Positions 1 through 7,117 of a DNA stretch of 64,000 nt are shown in pieces. Position 1 is the stretch's first letter; each line of letters begins with the position of its first letter. The notes beneath the pieces were generated by a model. That model made no database searches. It saw nothing but the letters and a program-made list of their open reading frames with translations, and was not told the DNA's origin. The position numbers were made by a program, and so were the translations under genes. The stretch spans positions 1 through 64,000 of the forward strand of contig JAYRFK010000119.1 in NCBI GenBank assembly GCA_041908445.1, read 5' to 3'. The stretch comes from JAEUJM01 sp041908445. GTDB taxonomy: Bacteria > Actinomycetota > Acidimicrobiia > Acidimicrobiales > DATDAH01.

Positions 1-113
1 AACCGGTCTCGGCGCCACGATCGTCCCCGCCGTCGGCGGCGACCTCGCGGCCCCTCGAGCGCGCCGTCGCCTCGGGCGACTCCGCCGGAGACGCGGCGAA
101 ACCCCCGCCGTAG
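1..113 (+). other. Possible 3' end of a gene cut by the window edge
   Basis: The third forward frame stays open from the window edge to a TAG at 111–113, and its last codons (from about position 55) have GC-rich third positions. The peptide it would encode ends in an Ala/Pro-rich tail with no motif I recognise. The frame is short and its end runs into the terminator-like hairpin at 98–123, so this may be non-coding spacer. No function is proposed. Confidence 0.2.
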
Positions 114-123
114 CAGGGGTTTC
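98..123 (-). terminator. Hairpin just downstream of tRNA-Leu(GAG)
   Basis: An 8-bp perfect inverted repeat (GAAACCCC at 98–105 and GGGGTTTC at 116–123) encloses a 10-nt loop. It lies 4 nt beyond the 3' end of the minus-strand tRNA, so it would fold in the tRNA precursor and probably terminates transcription or marks the 3' processing end. There is no long U tract. Confidence 0.55.
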
Positions 124-127
124 AGCG

Positions 128-212
128 TGTCGGAGGGGGGACTTGAACCCCCACGCCCTTGCGGGCACCAGCCCCTCAAGCTGGCGCGTCTACCAAATTC
201 CGCCACTCCGAC
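128..212 (-). tRNA. tRNA-Leu (anticodon GAG)
   Basis: Read on the minus strand, 206–212 (GTCGGAG) pairs with 129–135 (CTCCGAC) as a 7-bp acceptor stem, with the A discriminator at 128. The anticodon arm is CCAGC, loop TTGAGGG, GCTGG, placing GAG at positions 34–36. A long variable arm (class II tRNA, as in Leu) and a T arm with GGTTCAAGTCC follow. CCA is not encoded. GAG reads CUC/CUU leucine codons, and CUC is abundant in this GC-rich genome. Confidence 0.95.
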
Positions 213-299
213 GTGGCCGCCCGGTGCTCTGGGCGAGGGGCCATCCTAGCCCACGCGCCGGCTTCTACCGACAACCGATCCGGGCCTAGGTTGGGGCCC

Positions 300-1040
300 A
301 TGGAACCGGTCGGTCGCCGCCTGCCGGGGTGGTGGCCGCAGGCCGCCGTCGCCCTGGCGGTGGTCCTGGTCAGTGGGCTCGTGCTCTGGGCGCGGGGCGC
401 CGACGAGACACCCGAGGTGTCGGCCGAGGCGGTGGCGGCGACGGCCACGACGGCTCCCCAGCAGGGCGCGATGGGGGTGAGCCCGGTGACGGTGCCGCCG
501 ACGTCGAGCACGCTGCCCGCTCCCCCGCCGCTGCCCGGCACGTTCGTCACCGCCCCCGGGACGAGCGCCGTGGTGGGCACCGGGCCGCTGCAGACCTACA
601 GCGTCGAGGTGGAGACCGCGACGGGGGTCGACCCGGTCGAGTTCGCCGCCTCCGTCGACGCCACGCTCGCCGATCCCCGCAGCTGGATCGCCGACGGGAG
701 CGTCTCGCTGCAGCGGGTGGACGCCGGCGCCGGGACTCGGATCGTCCTGGCCACGCCGGGCACCGTCGACTCGATGTGCGCCCCGCTGCGCACGAACGGG
801 ATCTACTCCTGCGGACAGGGCGGCACGGCGGTCCTCAACCTCGATCGCTGGAACAGCGGCATCGACGTGTGGACCGGGCCGATCGAGGAGTACCGCCACT
901 ACGTGGTGAACCACGAGTACGGGCACGTCCTGGGCCACGGCCACGCCTCCTGCCCCGGCGCCGGGCAGCTCGATCCGGTCATGGCCCAGCAGACCAAGGG
1001 ACTCGACGGCTGCCTCCCCAACGGCTGGCCCTACCCCTGA
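300..1040 (+). CDS. Membrane-anchored or secreted DUF3152 protein with metzincin-like zinc site
   Basis: This 246-residue protein begins with a short basic stretch and one hydrophobic segment (about residues 14–32), then a low-complexity Ala/Thr/Pro linker (about 35–85), and ends in a globular domain of the DUF3152 type. Near the C terminus H205-E206-Y-G-H209-V-L-G-H-G-H215 fits the extended zinc motif HExxHxxGxxH. A later PVM segment could be the Met-turn, and four cysteines suggest disulfides outside the cell. The ATG at 300 places the membrane segment at the N terminus; an upstream in-frame ATG at 159 would translate through the tRNA region and is rejected. The substrate is unknown. It converges on secG. 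Confidence 0.8.
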   Translation: MEPVGRRLPGWWPQAAVALAVVLVSGLVLWARGADETPEVSAEAVAATATTAPQQGAMGVSPVTVPPTSSTLPAPPPLPGTFVTAPGTSAVVGTGPLQTYSVEVETATGVDPVEFAASVDATLADPRSWIADGSVSLQRVDAGAGTRIVLATPGTVDSMCAPLRTNGIYSCGQGGTAVLNLDRWNSGIDVWTGPIEEYRHYVVNHEYGHVLGHGHASCPGAGQLDPVMAQQTKGLDGCLPNGWPYP

Positions 1041-1150
1041 CCGGGCGGCCGACGGCCGCCACCGGCCGCTCCTCCGACGAATCGACCGCGCCGGACGCCG
1101 GCCGGTGGCCGATGAAGGGAGCCATGCCTGCTGCACCGAGGATTCAATGA

Positions 1151-1181
1151 ACCGTTTTCGTCGCCAGGCGACGAAAACGGT
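1151..1181. terminator. 31-bp perfect palindrome between convergent genes
   Basis: ACCGTTTTCGTCGCC at 1151–1165 is followed by one A and then its exact reverse complement at 1167–1181. As RNA it folds into a stem of about 13 bp with a tight loop on either strand, and runs of A and T lie inside the stem. It sits between the convergent DUF3152 gene and secG, so a bidirectional terminator is the simplest reading. A protein-binding palindrome is also possible. Confidence 0.6.
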
Positions 1182-1232
1182 ACGAAGATAGCTGCGGGCC
1201 CCGCTGCCGCGAGCCGGACCCAGGGGGTGCCA

Positions 1233-1254
1233 CCGGCGTTCAGGTGAACGCCGG
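1233..1254 (-). terminator. Hairpin downstream of secG
   Basis: CCGGCGTTC (1233–1241) and GAACGCCGG (1246–1254) form a 9-bp perfect stem with a 4-nt loop, starting 8 nt after the secG stop on the minus strand. It probably ends the uvrC–secG transcription unit. No U tract follows, as is common in high-GC actinobacteria. Confidence 0.6.
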
Positions 1255-1262
1255 CGAGGCGA

Positions 1263-1496
1263 TCAGCCGTCGAGCAGGAGGACGAGCGAGATCGTCGTGA
1301 AGCTGAAGATCAGCGCCACCACGACGGTGATGCGGTCGAGGTTCTTCTCGACCACGGTCGAACCGGCCGCCGTCGCACCCAGGCCGCCACCGAACATGTC
1401 GGAGAGGCCGCCGCCCTTGCCGCTGTGCAGGAGCACGAGCAGGATGAGCAGGCCGCTCACGATCACGTGGATCCCGATGACGATGGCGGTGAGCAC
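1263..1496 (-). CDS. secG: Preprotein translocase subunit SecG
   Basis: This 77-residue protein has the SecG layout: a first transmembrane helix (about 4–22), a Gly-rich cytoplasmic loop containing GKGGGLSDMFGG (about 26–37), and a second transmembrane helix (about 52–74). SecG joins SecY and SecE in the Sec channel and assists SecA-driven export. It is the last gene of the gap–pgk–tpiA operon, 23 bp after tpiA, a placement found in many actinobacteria and firmicutes. Length and loop motif fit the family well. Confidence 0.95.
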   Translation of the reverse strand: MLTAIVIGIHVIVSGLLILLVLLHSGKGGGLSDMFGGGLGATAAGSTVVEKNLDRITVVVALIFSFTTISLVLLLDG

Positions 1497-1519
1497 GAGG
1501 GTCGATCCTATCGGGCCGG

Positions 1520-2299
1520 TCAGGCCAGGCGGTAGCGCACGATCTTCGAGAAGTCGTCGGCGTCGAGGCTGGCGCCGCCGACGAGGGCCCCGTCGATGTC
1601 GGGCTGGGCCATGAGCTCGGCGGCGTTGCCGGGCTTCACCGAGCCGCCGTACTGGATCCGCACCGACGCCGCGGCCTCGGGGCCGGCGACCGACGCCACC
1701 ACGCCGCGGATGAACCCGCAGACGGCCTGGGCGTCCTCGGCGCTGGCGGTGCGGCCCGTCCCGATGGCCCAGATGGGCTCGTAGGCGATCACCATGGCGC
1801 CGACCTGCTCCTTGGTGAGCTTGGCCAGGCCGGCCCGCACCTGGCCCTCCACCTTGGACTCGGTGGTGCCGGCCTCACGCTCGTCGAGGGTCTCCCCGCA
1901 GCACAGGATCGGCGTCATCTCGTGGGCGAACACGGCCCGGGCCTTGCGGTTGACGTCCTCGTCGGTCTCGCCGAACAGCTCCCGCCGCTCGGAGTGGCCC
2001 ACGATCACGTACTTCACGTTGAGCTTGTTCAGCATCGCCGGCGACACCTCACCGGTGAAGGCGCCCTTCTCCTCCCAGTGGCAGTTCTGGGCGCCGAGGG
2101 CGATCTGCATCTTGTCCGACTCGATCACCGTCTGGATCGAGCGCAGGTCGGTGAAGGGCGGGTGCACCGACACGTCCACGGCGAGGGTGTCCTCGACGTC
2201 GAGGGCGTACGACAGCTTCTGCACCGTCTGGATCGCCTCGAAGTGGTTGTGGTGCATCTTCCAGTTGCCGCTGATCAGCGGCTTGCGAGCGTCAGGCAT
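1520..2299 (-). CDS. tpiA: Triose-phosphate isomerase
   Basis: This 259-residue TIM barrel interconverts dihydroxyacetone phosphate and glyceraldehyde 3-phosphate. All family landmarks are present: the N-terminal GNWKMH with the catalytic lysine (K14), the GHSERRE motif with the electrophilic histidine, and YEPIWAIGTG containing the catalytic glutamate and the start of the phosphate-gripping loop 6. A GGSVKP motif near the C terminus binds phosphate. The ATG start overlaps the pgk stop by 8 nt, indicating coupled translation with the gap and pgk steps. Length is typical. Confidence 0.97.
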   Translation of the reverse strand: MPDARKPLISGNWKMHHNHFEAIQTVQKLSYALDVEDTLAVDVSVHPPFTDLRSIQTVIESDKMQIALGAQNCHWEEKGAFTGEVSPAMLNKLNVKYVIVGHSERRELFGETDEDVNRKARAVFAHEMTPILCCGETLDEREAGTTESKVEGQVRAGLAKLTKEQVGAMVIAYEPIWAIGTGRTASAEDAQAVCGFIRGVVASVAGPEAAASVRIQYGGSVKPGNAAELMAQPDIDGALVGGASLDADDFSKIVRYRLA

Positions 2300-3416
2300 T
2301 GGGGGCCTCCCGGAGGGCCTTCAGGCCGGGCAGGTCACCCTGCTCCAGCAGCTCGAGCGACGCCCCGCCGCCCGTGGACAGGTGGTCGACCTCGGCCGCC
2401 AGCCCGAACTTGGCCAGCGCCGCGGCGCTGTCGCCGCCGCCGACCACGGTGAAGCCGCGGGCGTCGGCCACGGCCTCGGCCACCGCCCGGGTGCCGGCCG
2501 CGAAGCGCTCGTCCTCGAACACGCCCATGGGGCCGTTCCACAGCACGGTGCCCGCCTCGCCGATCACGTCGAGGAACTCGGCGGCGGTCCCGGGGCCGAT
2601 GTCGAGGCCCATCCAGCCATCGGGCAGGTCGGTGCCGAACTGGCGCACCTCGCCGCCCGCCGAGGGATCACCGATCTTGCCGCCCGGGCCGAGCGCGGTG
2701 AGGTCGTTCGGCAGGTGGATGGCGTCGGTCTCCGCCAGCAGCCGCCGGCAGGTCTCGATCTGGTCGGGCTCGACCAGCGAGGCGCCGATCTGGTGGCCCT
2801 GGGCGGCGAGGAAGGTGAAGCACATGCCGCCGCCCACGATCAGGGTGTCGACGACCTGCAGCAGCGCTTCGATCACACCCAGCTTGTCGCTGACCTTGGC
2901 CCCGCCCAGGATGGCCACGAACGGGTGTCGGGGGTCGTTGCGGACCCCGAGCAGCACCTCGGCCTCACGGGCGAGCAGGCGCCCGGCGGCCGAGGGCAGG
3001 AACTGCGGCGGCCCCACGATCGAGGCGTGGGCCCGGTGCGACGCTCCGAACGCGTCGTTCACGTAGGCGTCCTGCCCGGCGATCAGCTCCTGGACGAAGG
3101 CGGGGTCGTTGGCGGTCTCGCCCGGGTTGAAGCGCAGGTTCTCGAGCAGCTCGACGCCCGGCGCCAGCTCCGCGAGGCGGGCCCGCACCGGGTCCATCGA
3201 GTACGCGGGGTCCGGCGCGCCCTTCGGCCGGCCCAGGTGGCTGCACGCGGTGACCGTGGCGCCCTGCTCCTGCAGCCAGTGCAGGGTGGGCAGGGCGCTG
3301 CGGATGCGCAGGTCGTCGGTGATCTCGCCGTGCTCCAACGGGACGTTGAAGTCGGCGCGGACGAGCACCCGGCGACCGTCGAGGTCGCCGAGGTCCTCCA
3401 GGACCGGCACGCTCAT
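2292..3416 (-). CDS. pgk: Phosphoglycerate kinase
   Basis: This 374-residue two-lobed kinase makes ATP and 3-phosphoglycerate from 1,3-bisphosphoglycerate. Visible motifs are VRADFNVPL near the N terminus (substrate loop), SHLGRPKG, ENLRF, NDAFG, the lobe-linking ILGGAKVSDKLGV, and the C-terminal WNGPMGVFE and TVVGGGDS segments with a late STGGGASLE nucleotide loop. It is slightly shorter than the usual 385–400 residues but lacks no core motif. It lies 19 bp downstream of gap and overlaps tpiA by 8 nt, so the three genes should be expressed together. Confidence 0.97.
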   Translation of the reverse strand: MSVPVLEDLGDLDGRRVLVRADFNVPLEHGEITDDLRIRSALPTLHWLQEQGATVTACSHLGRPKGAPDPAYSMDPVRARLAELAPGVELLENLRFNPGETANDPAFVQELIAGQDAYVNDAFGASHRAHASIVGPPQFLPSAAGRLLAREAEVLLGVRNDPRHPFVAILGGAKVSDKLGVIEALLQVVDTLIVGGGMCFTFLAAQGHQIGASLVEPDQIETCRRLLAETDAIHLPNDLTALGPGGKIGDPSAGGEVRQFGTDLPDGWMGLDIGPGTAAEFLDVIGEAGTVLWNGPMGVFEDERFAAGTRAVAEAVADARGFTVVGGGDSAAALAKFGLAAEVDHLSTGGGASLELLEQGDLPGLKALREAPNA

Positions 3417-3435
3417 GCCCGGACTCCTCCGGCGC

Positions 3436-4437
3436 TCAGGCGCCGACGATCCCGACCAGGTCGACCAGGCGGTTCGAGTAGCCCCACTCGTTGTCGTACC
3501 AGCCCAGCACCTTGACCAGGTTGCCCGACACCATGGTCAGCTTCGAGTCGAAGGTGCAGGAGTACGGGGTGCCGACGATGTCCGACGACACGATGGGCTC
3601 GTCGGTGTACTTGAGCACGTTGGACAGCGGGCCGGACTCGGCCGCCGCCTTGAACGCGGCGTTGACCTCGTCGACCGAGGCCTCCTTGGCGAGGATGCCC
3701 ACGAAGTCGGTGATGGAGCCGTCGGGCACGGGCACCCGCAGCGAGGTGCCGTCGAGGCGGCCCTGCATGGCCTCGAGCACGAGGCCGGTGGCCCGGGCGG
3801 CGCCGGTCGACGACGGGATGATGTTGATGGCGGCGCTGCGGGCCCGGCGCAGGTCGCTGTGGGGGCCGTCCACCAGGCTCTGGTCGCCGGTGTAGGCGTG
3901 CACGGTGGTCATGAGGCCCCGCTCGACGCCGAAGGCGTCGTCGAGCACCTTGATCATGGGCACGAAGCAGTTGGTGGTGCAGGAGGCGTTGGAGACGACC
4001 TTGTGGGCGTCGGCGTCGTAGGTGTCGTCGTTCACGCCGACCACGAAGGTGGCGTCGGCGTCCTTGCCCGGGGCCGAGATGATGACCCGCGGGGCGCCGG
4101 CGTCGAGGTGGGCGGCGGCCTTCGAGCGGTCGGTGAAGAAGCCGGTGGACTCGACCACGACGTCCACGCCGAGGTCGCCCCACGGCAGGGCAGCCGGGTC
4201 GCGCTCGGCCAGCACCTTGAGGACCTTGCCGTCGATCTCGATCCCGCCGTCCACGGCCTTCACGTCGGCGTCCAGGGTGCCCATCACCGAGTCGTACTTG
4301 AGGAGGTGGGCCATCGTCTTGACGTCGCCCAGGTCGTTCACGGCGACGAACTCGATGTCGGCGCCCTGCTTGCGGGCGGCGCGGAAGAAGTTGCGGCCGA
4401 TGCGGCCGAAGCCGTTGACGCCGACGCGGATGGTCAT
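3436..4437 (-). CDS. gap: Glyceraldehyde-3-phosphate dehydrogenase, type I
   Basis: This 333-residue enzyme oxidises and phosphorylates glyceraldehyde 3-phosphate to 1,3-bisphosphoglycerate with reduction of NAD. It starts with the NGFGRIGRN Rossmann motif. The catalytic cysteine is C153 in SNASCTTNC, and the C-terminal WYDNEWGYSNR motif is intact. The aspartate in VAVNDLGD is consistent with NAD preference. ATG is the start. It is the first glycolytic gene after yvcK, separated by 99 bp, which may hold its own promoter. The whiA gene that often precedes gap in Gram-positive bacteria is not there. Confidence 0.97.
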   Translation of the reverse strand: MTIRVGVNGFGRIGRNFFRAARKQGADIEFVAVNDLGDVKTMAHLLKYDSVMGTLDADVKAVDGGIEIDGKVLKVLAERDPAALPWGDLGVDVVVESTGFFTDRSKAAAHLDAGAPRVIISAPGKDADATFVVGVNDDTYDADAHKVVSNASCTTNCFVPMIKVLDDAFGVERGLMTTVHAYTGDQSLVDGPHSDLRRARSAAINIIPSSTGAARATGLVLEAMQGRLDGTSLRVPVPDGSITDFVGILAKEASVDEVNAAFKAAAESGPLSNVLKYTDEPIVSSDIVGTPYSCTFDSKLTMVSGNLVKVLGWYDNEWGYSNRLVDLVGIVGA

Positions 4438-4536
4438 GACGGATGTGCCTCCGGGTGGATGTTCGGGATCTGCGCCCTATCCGACCACGCGACCCCGGTG
4501 CTCTGCCAGTTGCGAAGGTCCCGAGTCGCGGTGTGC

Positions 4537-5412
4537 TCAGACGAGCGTGACGAGCACGTCGGCGAGCAGGGCCGGGTCGTGGGCCTGTCCCCCGGGGCGG
4601 GCGATCGGCGCCACCACGACCTCGCCGGCGATCCCGTCGGGCGACAGCCCACCCTCGTGGCAGACCACCACGTCCACGTCCAGGCCGTGCGCGCGCAGGG
4701 CGTCGACGTGGTCGGCGGCCGTGTAGCCGGCGGTCTCGGCCTCGCTGGCGGCGAGGTTGCACACGTACACCTTGCGCCCGCCCGCCGCGGCGAGGGCCTG
4801 GCGGACCCCGGGCACGGCCACGGCCGCCAGCACGCTCGTGTAGAGCGAACCCGGCCCGATGACGACCTGGTCGGCCCCCTCGATGGCCTCGACCACGCCC
4901 GGGGTCACCGGCGGGTCGGGTGGGGTGAGCGACACCCGGCTGATGCCGGTGGACGCCGACACCGCGACCTGGCCCTCGACCGCGTCGCCACCCGCCTGCG
5001 CCTTGAGCACGACGGGCTCGGTCGTGGCGGGCAGCACCCGGCCGACGGCGCCGACCAGGCGGGCGACCTCGTCGACCGCGGCCACGAAGTCACCCCCGGA
5101 GTCGGCCAGACCGGCGATGAGCAGGTTGCCGAGGGCGTGGCCCTCCAGCTCCCCCGCCTCGAACCGGTGCTCCAGCGACCGGGCGAGGAGCGAGTCGTCG
5201 CCGGCGAGCGCGGCCAGGCAGGTGCGCAGGTCACCGGGCGGCGGCTGGTCGATGACCTCGCGGAGCCGACCGCTCGAGCCGCCGTCGTCGGCGACCGCCA
5301 CCACCGCGGTGACCTCGGACGCGTAGCGCCGCACCGCCCGCAACGAGGCGGCGAGGCCGTGTCCACCCCCGACGGCGGCCACCCGGGGGCCCGGGGCGCG
5401 ACCGGCGGTCAC
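4537..5412 (-). CDS. yvcK: YvcK/CofD-like gluconeogenesis factor
   Basis: This 291-residue protein of the YvcK branch of the CofD superfamily has the nucleotide-sugar-binding start AVGGGHGLAASLRA, then VADDGGSSGRLR, an ALGNLL motif and GPGSLYTS. Characterised YvcK proteins bind UDP-GlcNAc and affect carbon flux, cell shape and envelope growth; they are not F420 synthases. It starts with GTG, 76 bp after rapZ and upstream of gap, the standard rapZ–yvcK–gap neighbourhood. A regulatory role at the link between glycolysis and wall synthesis is inferred from the family. Confidence 0.9.
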   Translation of the reverse strand: MTAGRAPGPRVAAVGGGHGLAASLRAVRRYASEVTAVVAVADDGGSSGRLREVIDQPPPGDLRTCLAALAGDDSLLARSLEHRFEAGELEGHALGNLLIAGLADSGGDFVAAVDEVARLVGAVGRVLPATTEPVVLKAQAGGDAVEGQVAVSASTGISRVSLTPPDPPVTPGVVEAIEGADQVVIGPGSLYTSVLAAVAVPGVRQALAAAGGRKVYVCNLAASEAETAGYTAADHVDALRAHGLDVDVVVCHEGGLSPDGIAGEVVVAPIARPGGQAHDPALLADVLVTLV

Positions 5413-5488
5413 CGGCGCACCTCCTGGCCTGCCGGACCGGCCGGGGACCCCGTCCCGCGGGCCGAGGCCACGGCCACGAACGGCGCCG

Positions 5489-6349
5489 TCAACGGTCGAT
5501 GTCGCGGTGGCTGACGACCGGGTGCTCGCCGCGCTGGCGGAGCTGCTCGGCGACCTCCTCGGCGATGGCCACCGAGCGGTGGCGCCCGCCGGTGCAGCCG
5601 AAGGCGATGGTCAGGTACGACTTGCCCTCGTGCACGTACGCCGGCAGCAGCAGGCGGAGCAGGCGCTGGAGGTGGTCGAGGAACTGGCCGGTCGTGGGCT
5701 GGCCGAGCACGTACTCCCGCACCGGCTCGTCGAGGCCCGACAACGGCCGCAGCTCGTCCACCCAGTGCGGGTTGGGCAGGAAGCGGCAGTCGAGGACCAG
5801 GTCGACGTCGAGGGGCAGCCCGTGCTTGAAGCCGAACGACTCGACCGTAATCTGCATGGCGTGGTCGCGGGGGTCGCCGCCGAAGAGGTCGCCGATGCGG
5901 GCCTTGAGCTGGTGGACGTTCAGCTCGCTGGTGTCGATGACGACGTCGGCGCCCGCCTTCACCGGGTCGAGCAGCACCCGCTCCCGCTCGATGGCGTCGG
6001 CGAGCCGATCGCTGTCCGCAAGGGGGTGGCGCCGGCGGGTGCTCTCGTAGCGACGCACGAGCACCTCGGTGGAGGCCTCGAGGAAGAGCACGCGCACCCG
6101 GGACTCGTCGGTGGATCGCAGGGCCCGGAGCGAGTCGAGCACCTCGGTGTGGTCCGGCGCGGAGGCGCCGACGACGAGGGCGACCCGCTCGTAGCCGGAG
6201 CCGGGGGCCTGGGTGGCCAGTTCCGACACCTTGGGCATGAGGGCGGGCGGCAGGTTGTCGATGACGAACCAGCCGAGGTCCTCCAGGTTGTCGGCCGCCT
6301 GGGAGCGGCCGGCCCCCGACAGCCCGGCGATGATGATGATCTCGCTGAT
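5489..6349 (-). CDS. rapZ: RapZ family nucleotide-binding protein, apparent ATC start
   Basis: RapZ homologues are P-loop proteins that bind nucleotide and, in E. coli, control amino-sugar synthesis through small RNAs; the actinobacterial role is less clear. The P loop is AGLSGAGRS at the N terminus. The C-terminal domain carries GFKHGLP, DCRFLPNPHW and IAFGCTGGRHRSV. The frame is open only back to a TAG at 6359–6361, and the three sense codons after it are GCT, GGG and CCC, then ATC at 6349. No ATG, GTG or TTG precedes the P loop; the first ATG (6238) would delete it. I therefore place the start at ATC 6349 (286 aa). The upstream methyltransferase ends at that TAG in the same frame, so reinitiation or readthrough is possible. 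Confidence 0.85.
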   Translation of the reverse strand: MSEIIIIAGLSGAGRSQAADNLEDLGWFVIDNLPPALMPKVSELATQAPGSGYERVALVVGASAPDHTEVLDSLRALRSTDESRVRVLFLEASTEVLVRRYESTRRRHPLADSDRLADAIERERVLLDPVKAGADVVIDTSELNVHQLKARIGDLFGGDPRDHAMQITVESFGFKHGLPLDVDLVLDCRFLPNPHWVDELRPLSGLDEPVREYVLGQPTTGQFLDHLQRLLRLLLPAYVHEGKSYLTIAFGCTGGRHRSVAIAEEVAEQLRQRGEHPVVSHRDIDR

Positions 6350-6358
6350 GGGCCCAGC

Positions 6359-7117
6359 CTACCGAGGGGGCGCCGGGCGGCCGAGGGGCTCGGCCCGCAG
6401 GAACAGCAGGCGCGGGATGGTGGCGGCCTCGGCGTACTCGGCGGCCCGGGCCAGGAAGCCGGGGGGCGGCGCCGGCTCCTCCATCCGGGTGACGACGAGG
6501 CCGTTGGCCGCGAGCGCGTTGACGTAGCGGCTGAGGGGGCGGTGGATGAACGGGATGAACACGTCCTTCTCCACCTCCTCGATGGTGGCGTCCTCGACGA
6601 GGTACGGGCCGATGCGCCAGTACTGCTCGGGCGGGTCGAGCACCTGGTCGTCGATCCAGCCGCTGTTCGGCGTCTGCAGCAGCGGGTGGTTGAGGAAGAA
6701 CAGGAACCGCCCGCCGGGCGCGAGGACGCGGGCGACCTCGGCGATGGCGGCGTCGACCGCCTCGATGTGCTCGAACACGAGGCACGCGACGACGACGTCG
6801 ACCGAGTGGTCGGCCACCGGCAGGGCGTCGGCGCCGGCCCGCGCGTAGGCGGGGCCGCCCCGGCGACGGGACGCCTCGGCGACCTGGGCCCAGGTGGGGT
6901 CGACGCCGATCACCCGGGTGGCGCCACCCTCGACCGCGAGGCGGGCCACCTGGCCCTCCCCCGTCCCCACGTCGAGGACCGTCCGCGCGCCGGCCAGGTG
7001 CTCGGCCGCCAGCGGCAGGATCTGCTCCTCGTACTCGGGGTCGGCGCCGGCGGTGAAGCCGTCCTGCCACCAGCCGGCGTGCTCCTCCCAGAGGTTGCCC
7101 GGCTCCTCGGCGCTCAT
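6359..7117 (-). CDS. Class I SAM-dependent methyltransferase
   Basis: This 252-residue protein has a Rossmann methyltransferase core (about 40–145): motif I VLDVGTGEGQ, motif II acidic residue in VIGVDPTW, and VVVACLVFEHIE as motif IV. An extra C-terminal region follows, containing SRYVNALAANGL as in UbiE/Cyp-like enzymes. Substrate is unknown. It overlaps uvrC by 4 nt (ATGA) and its TAG lies in frame with rapZ, so it is embedded in the uvrC–rapZ operon, where other actinobacteria usually have no such gene. Confidence 0.85.
   Translation of the reverse strand: MSAEEPGNLWEEHAGWWQDGFTAGADPEYEEQILPLAAEHLAGARTVLDVGTGEGQVARLAVEGGATRVIGVDPTWAQVAEASRRRGGPAYARAGADALPVADHSVDVVVACLVFEHIEAVDAAIAEVARVLAPGGRFLFFLNHPLLQTPNSGWIDDQVLDPPEQYWRIGPYLVEDATIEEVEKDVFIPFIHRPLSRYVNALAANGLVVTRMEEPAPPPGFLARAAEYAEAATIPRLLFLRAEPLGRPAPPR

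Noticed and set aside
3109..5514. An 801-codon plus-strand frame opposite pgk, gap and yvcK
   Set aside because: Its composition (Gly/Val/His/Asp-rich) is the usual mirror of GC-rich coding DNA, and the minus-strand genes have clear families.
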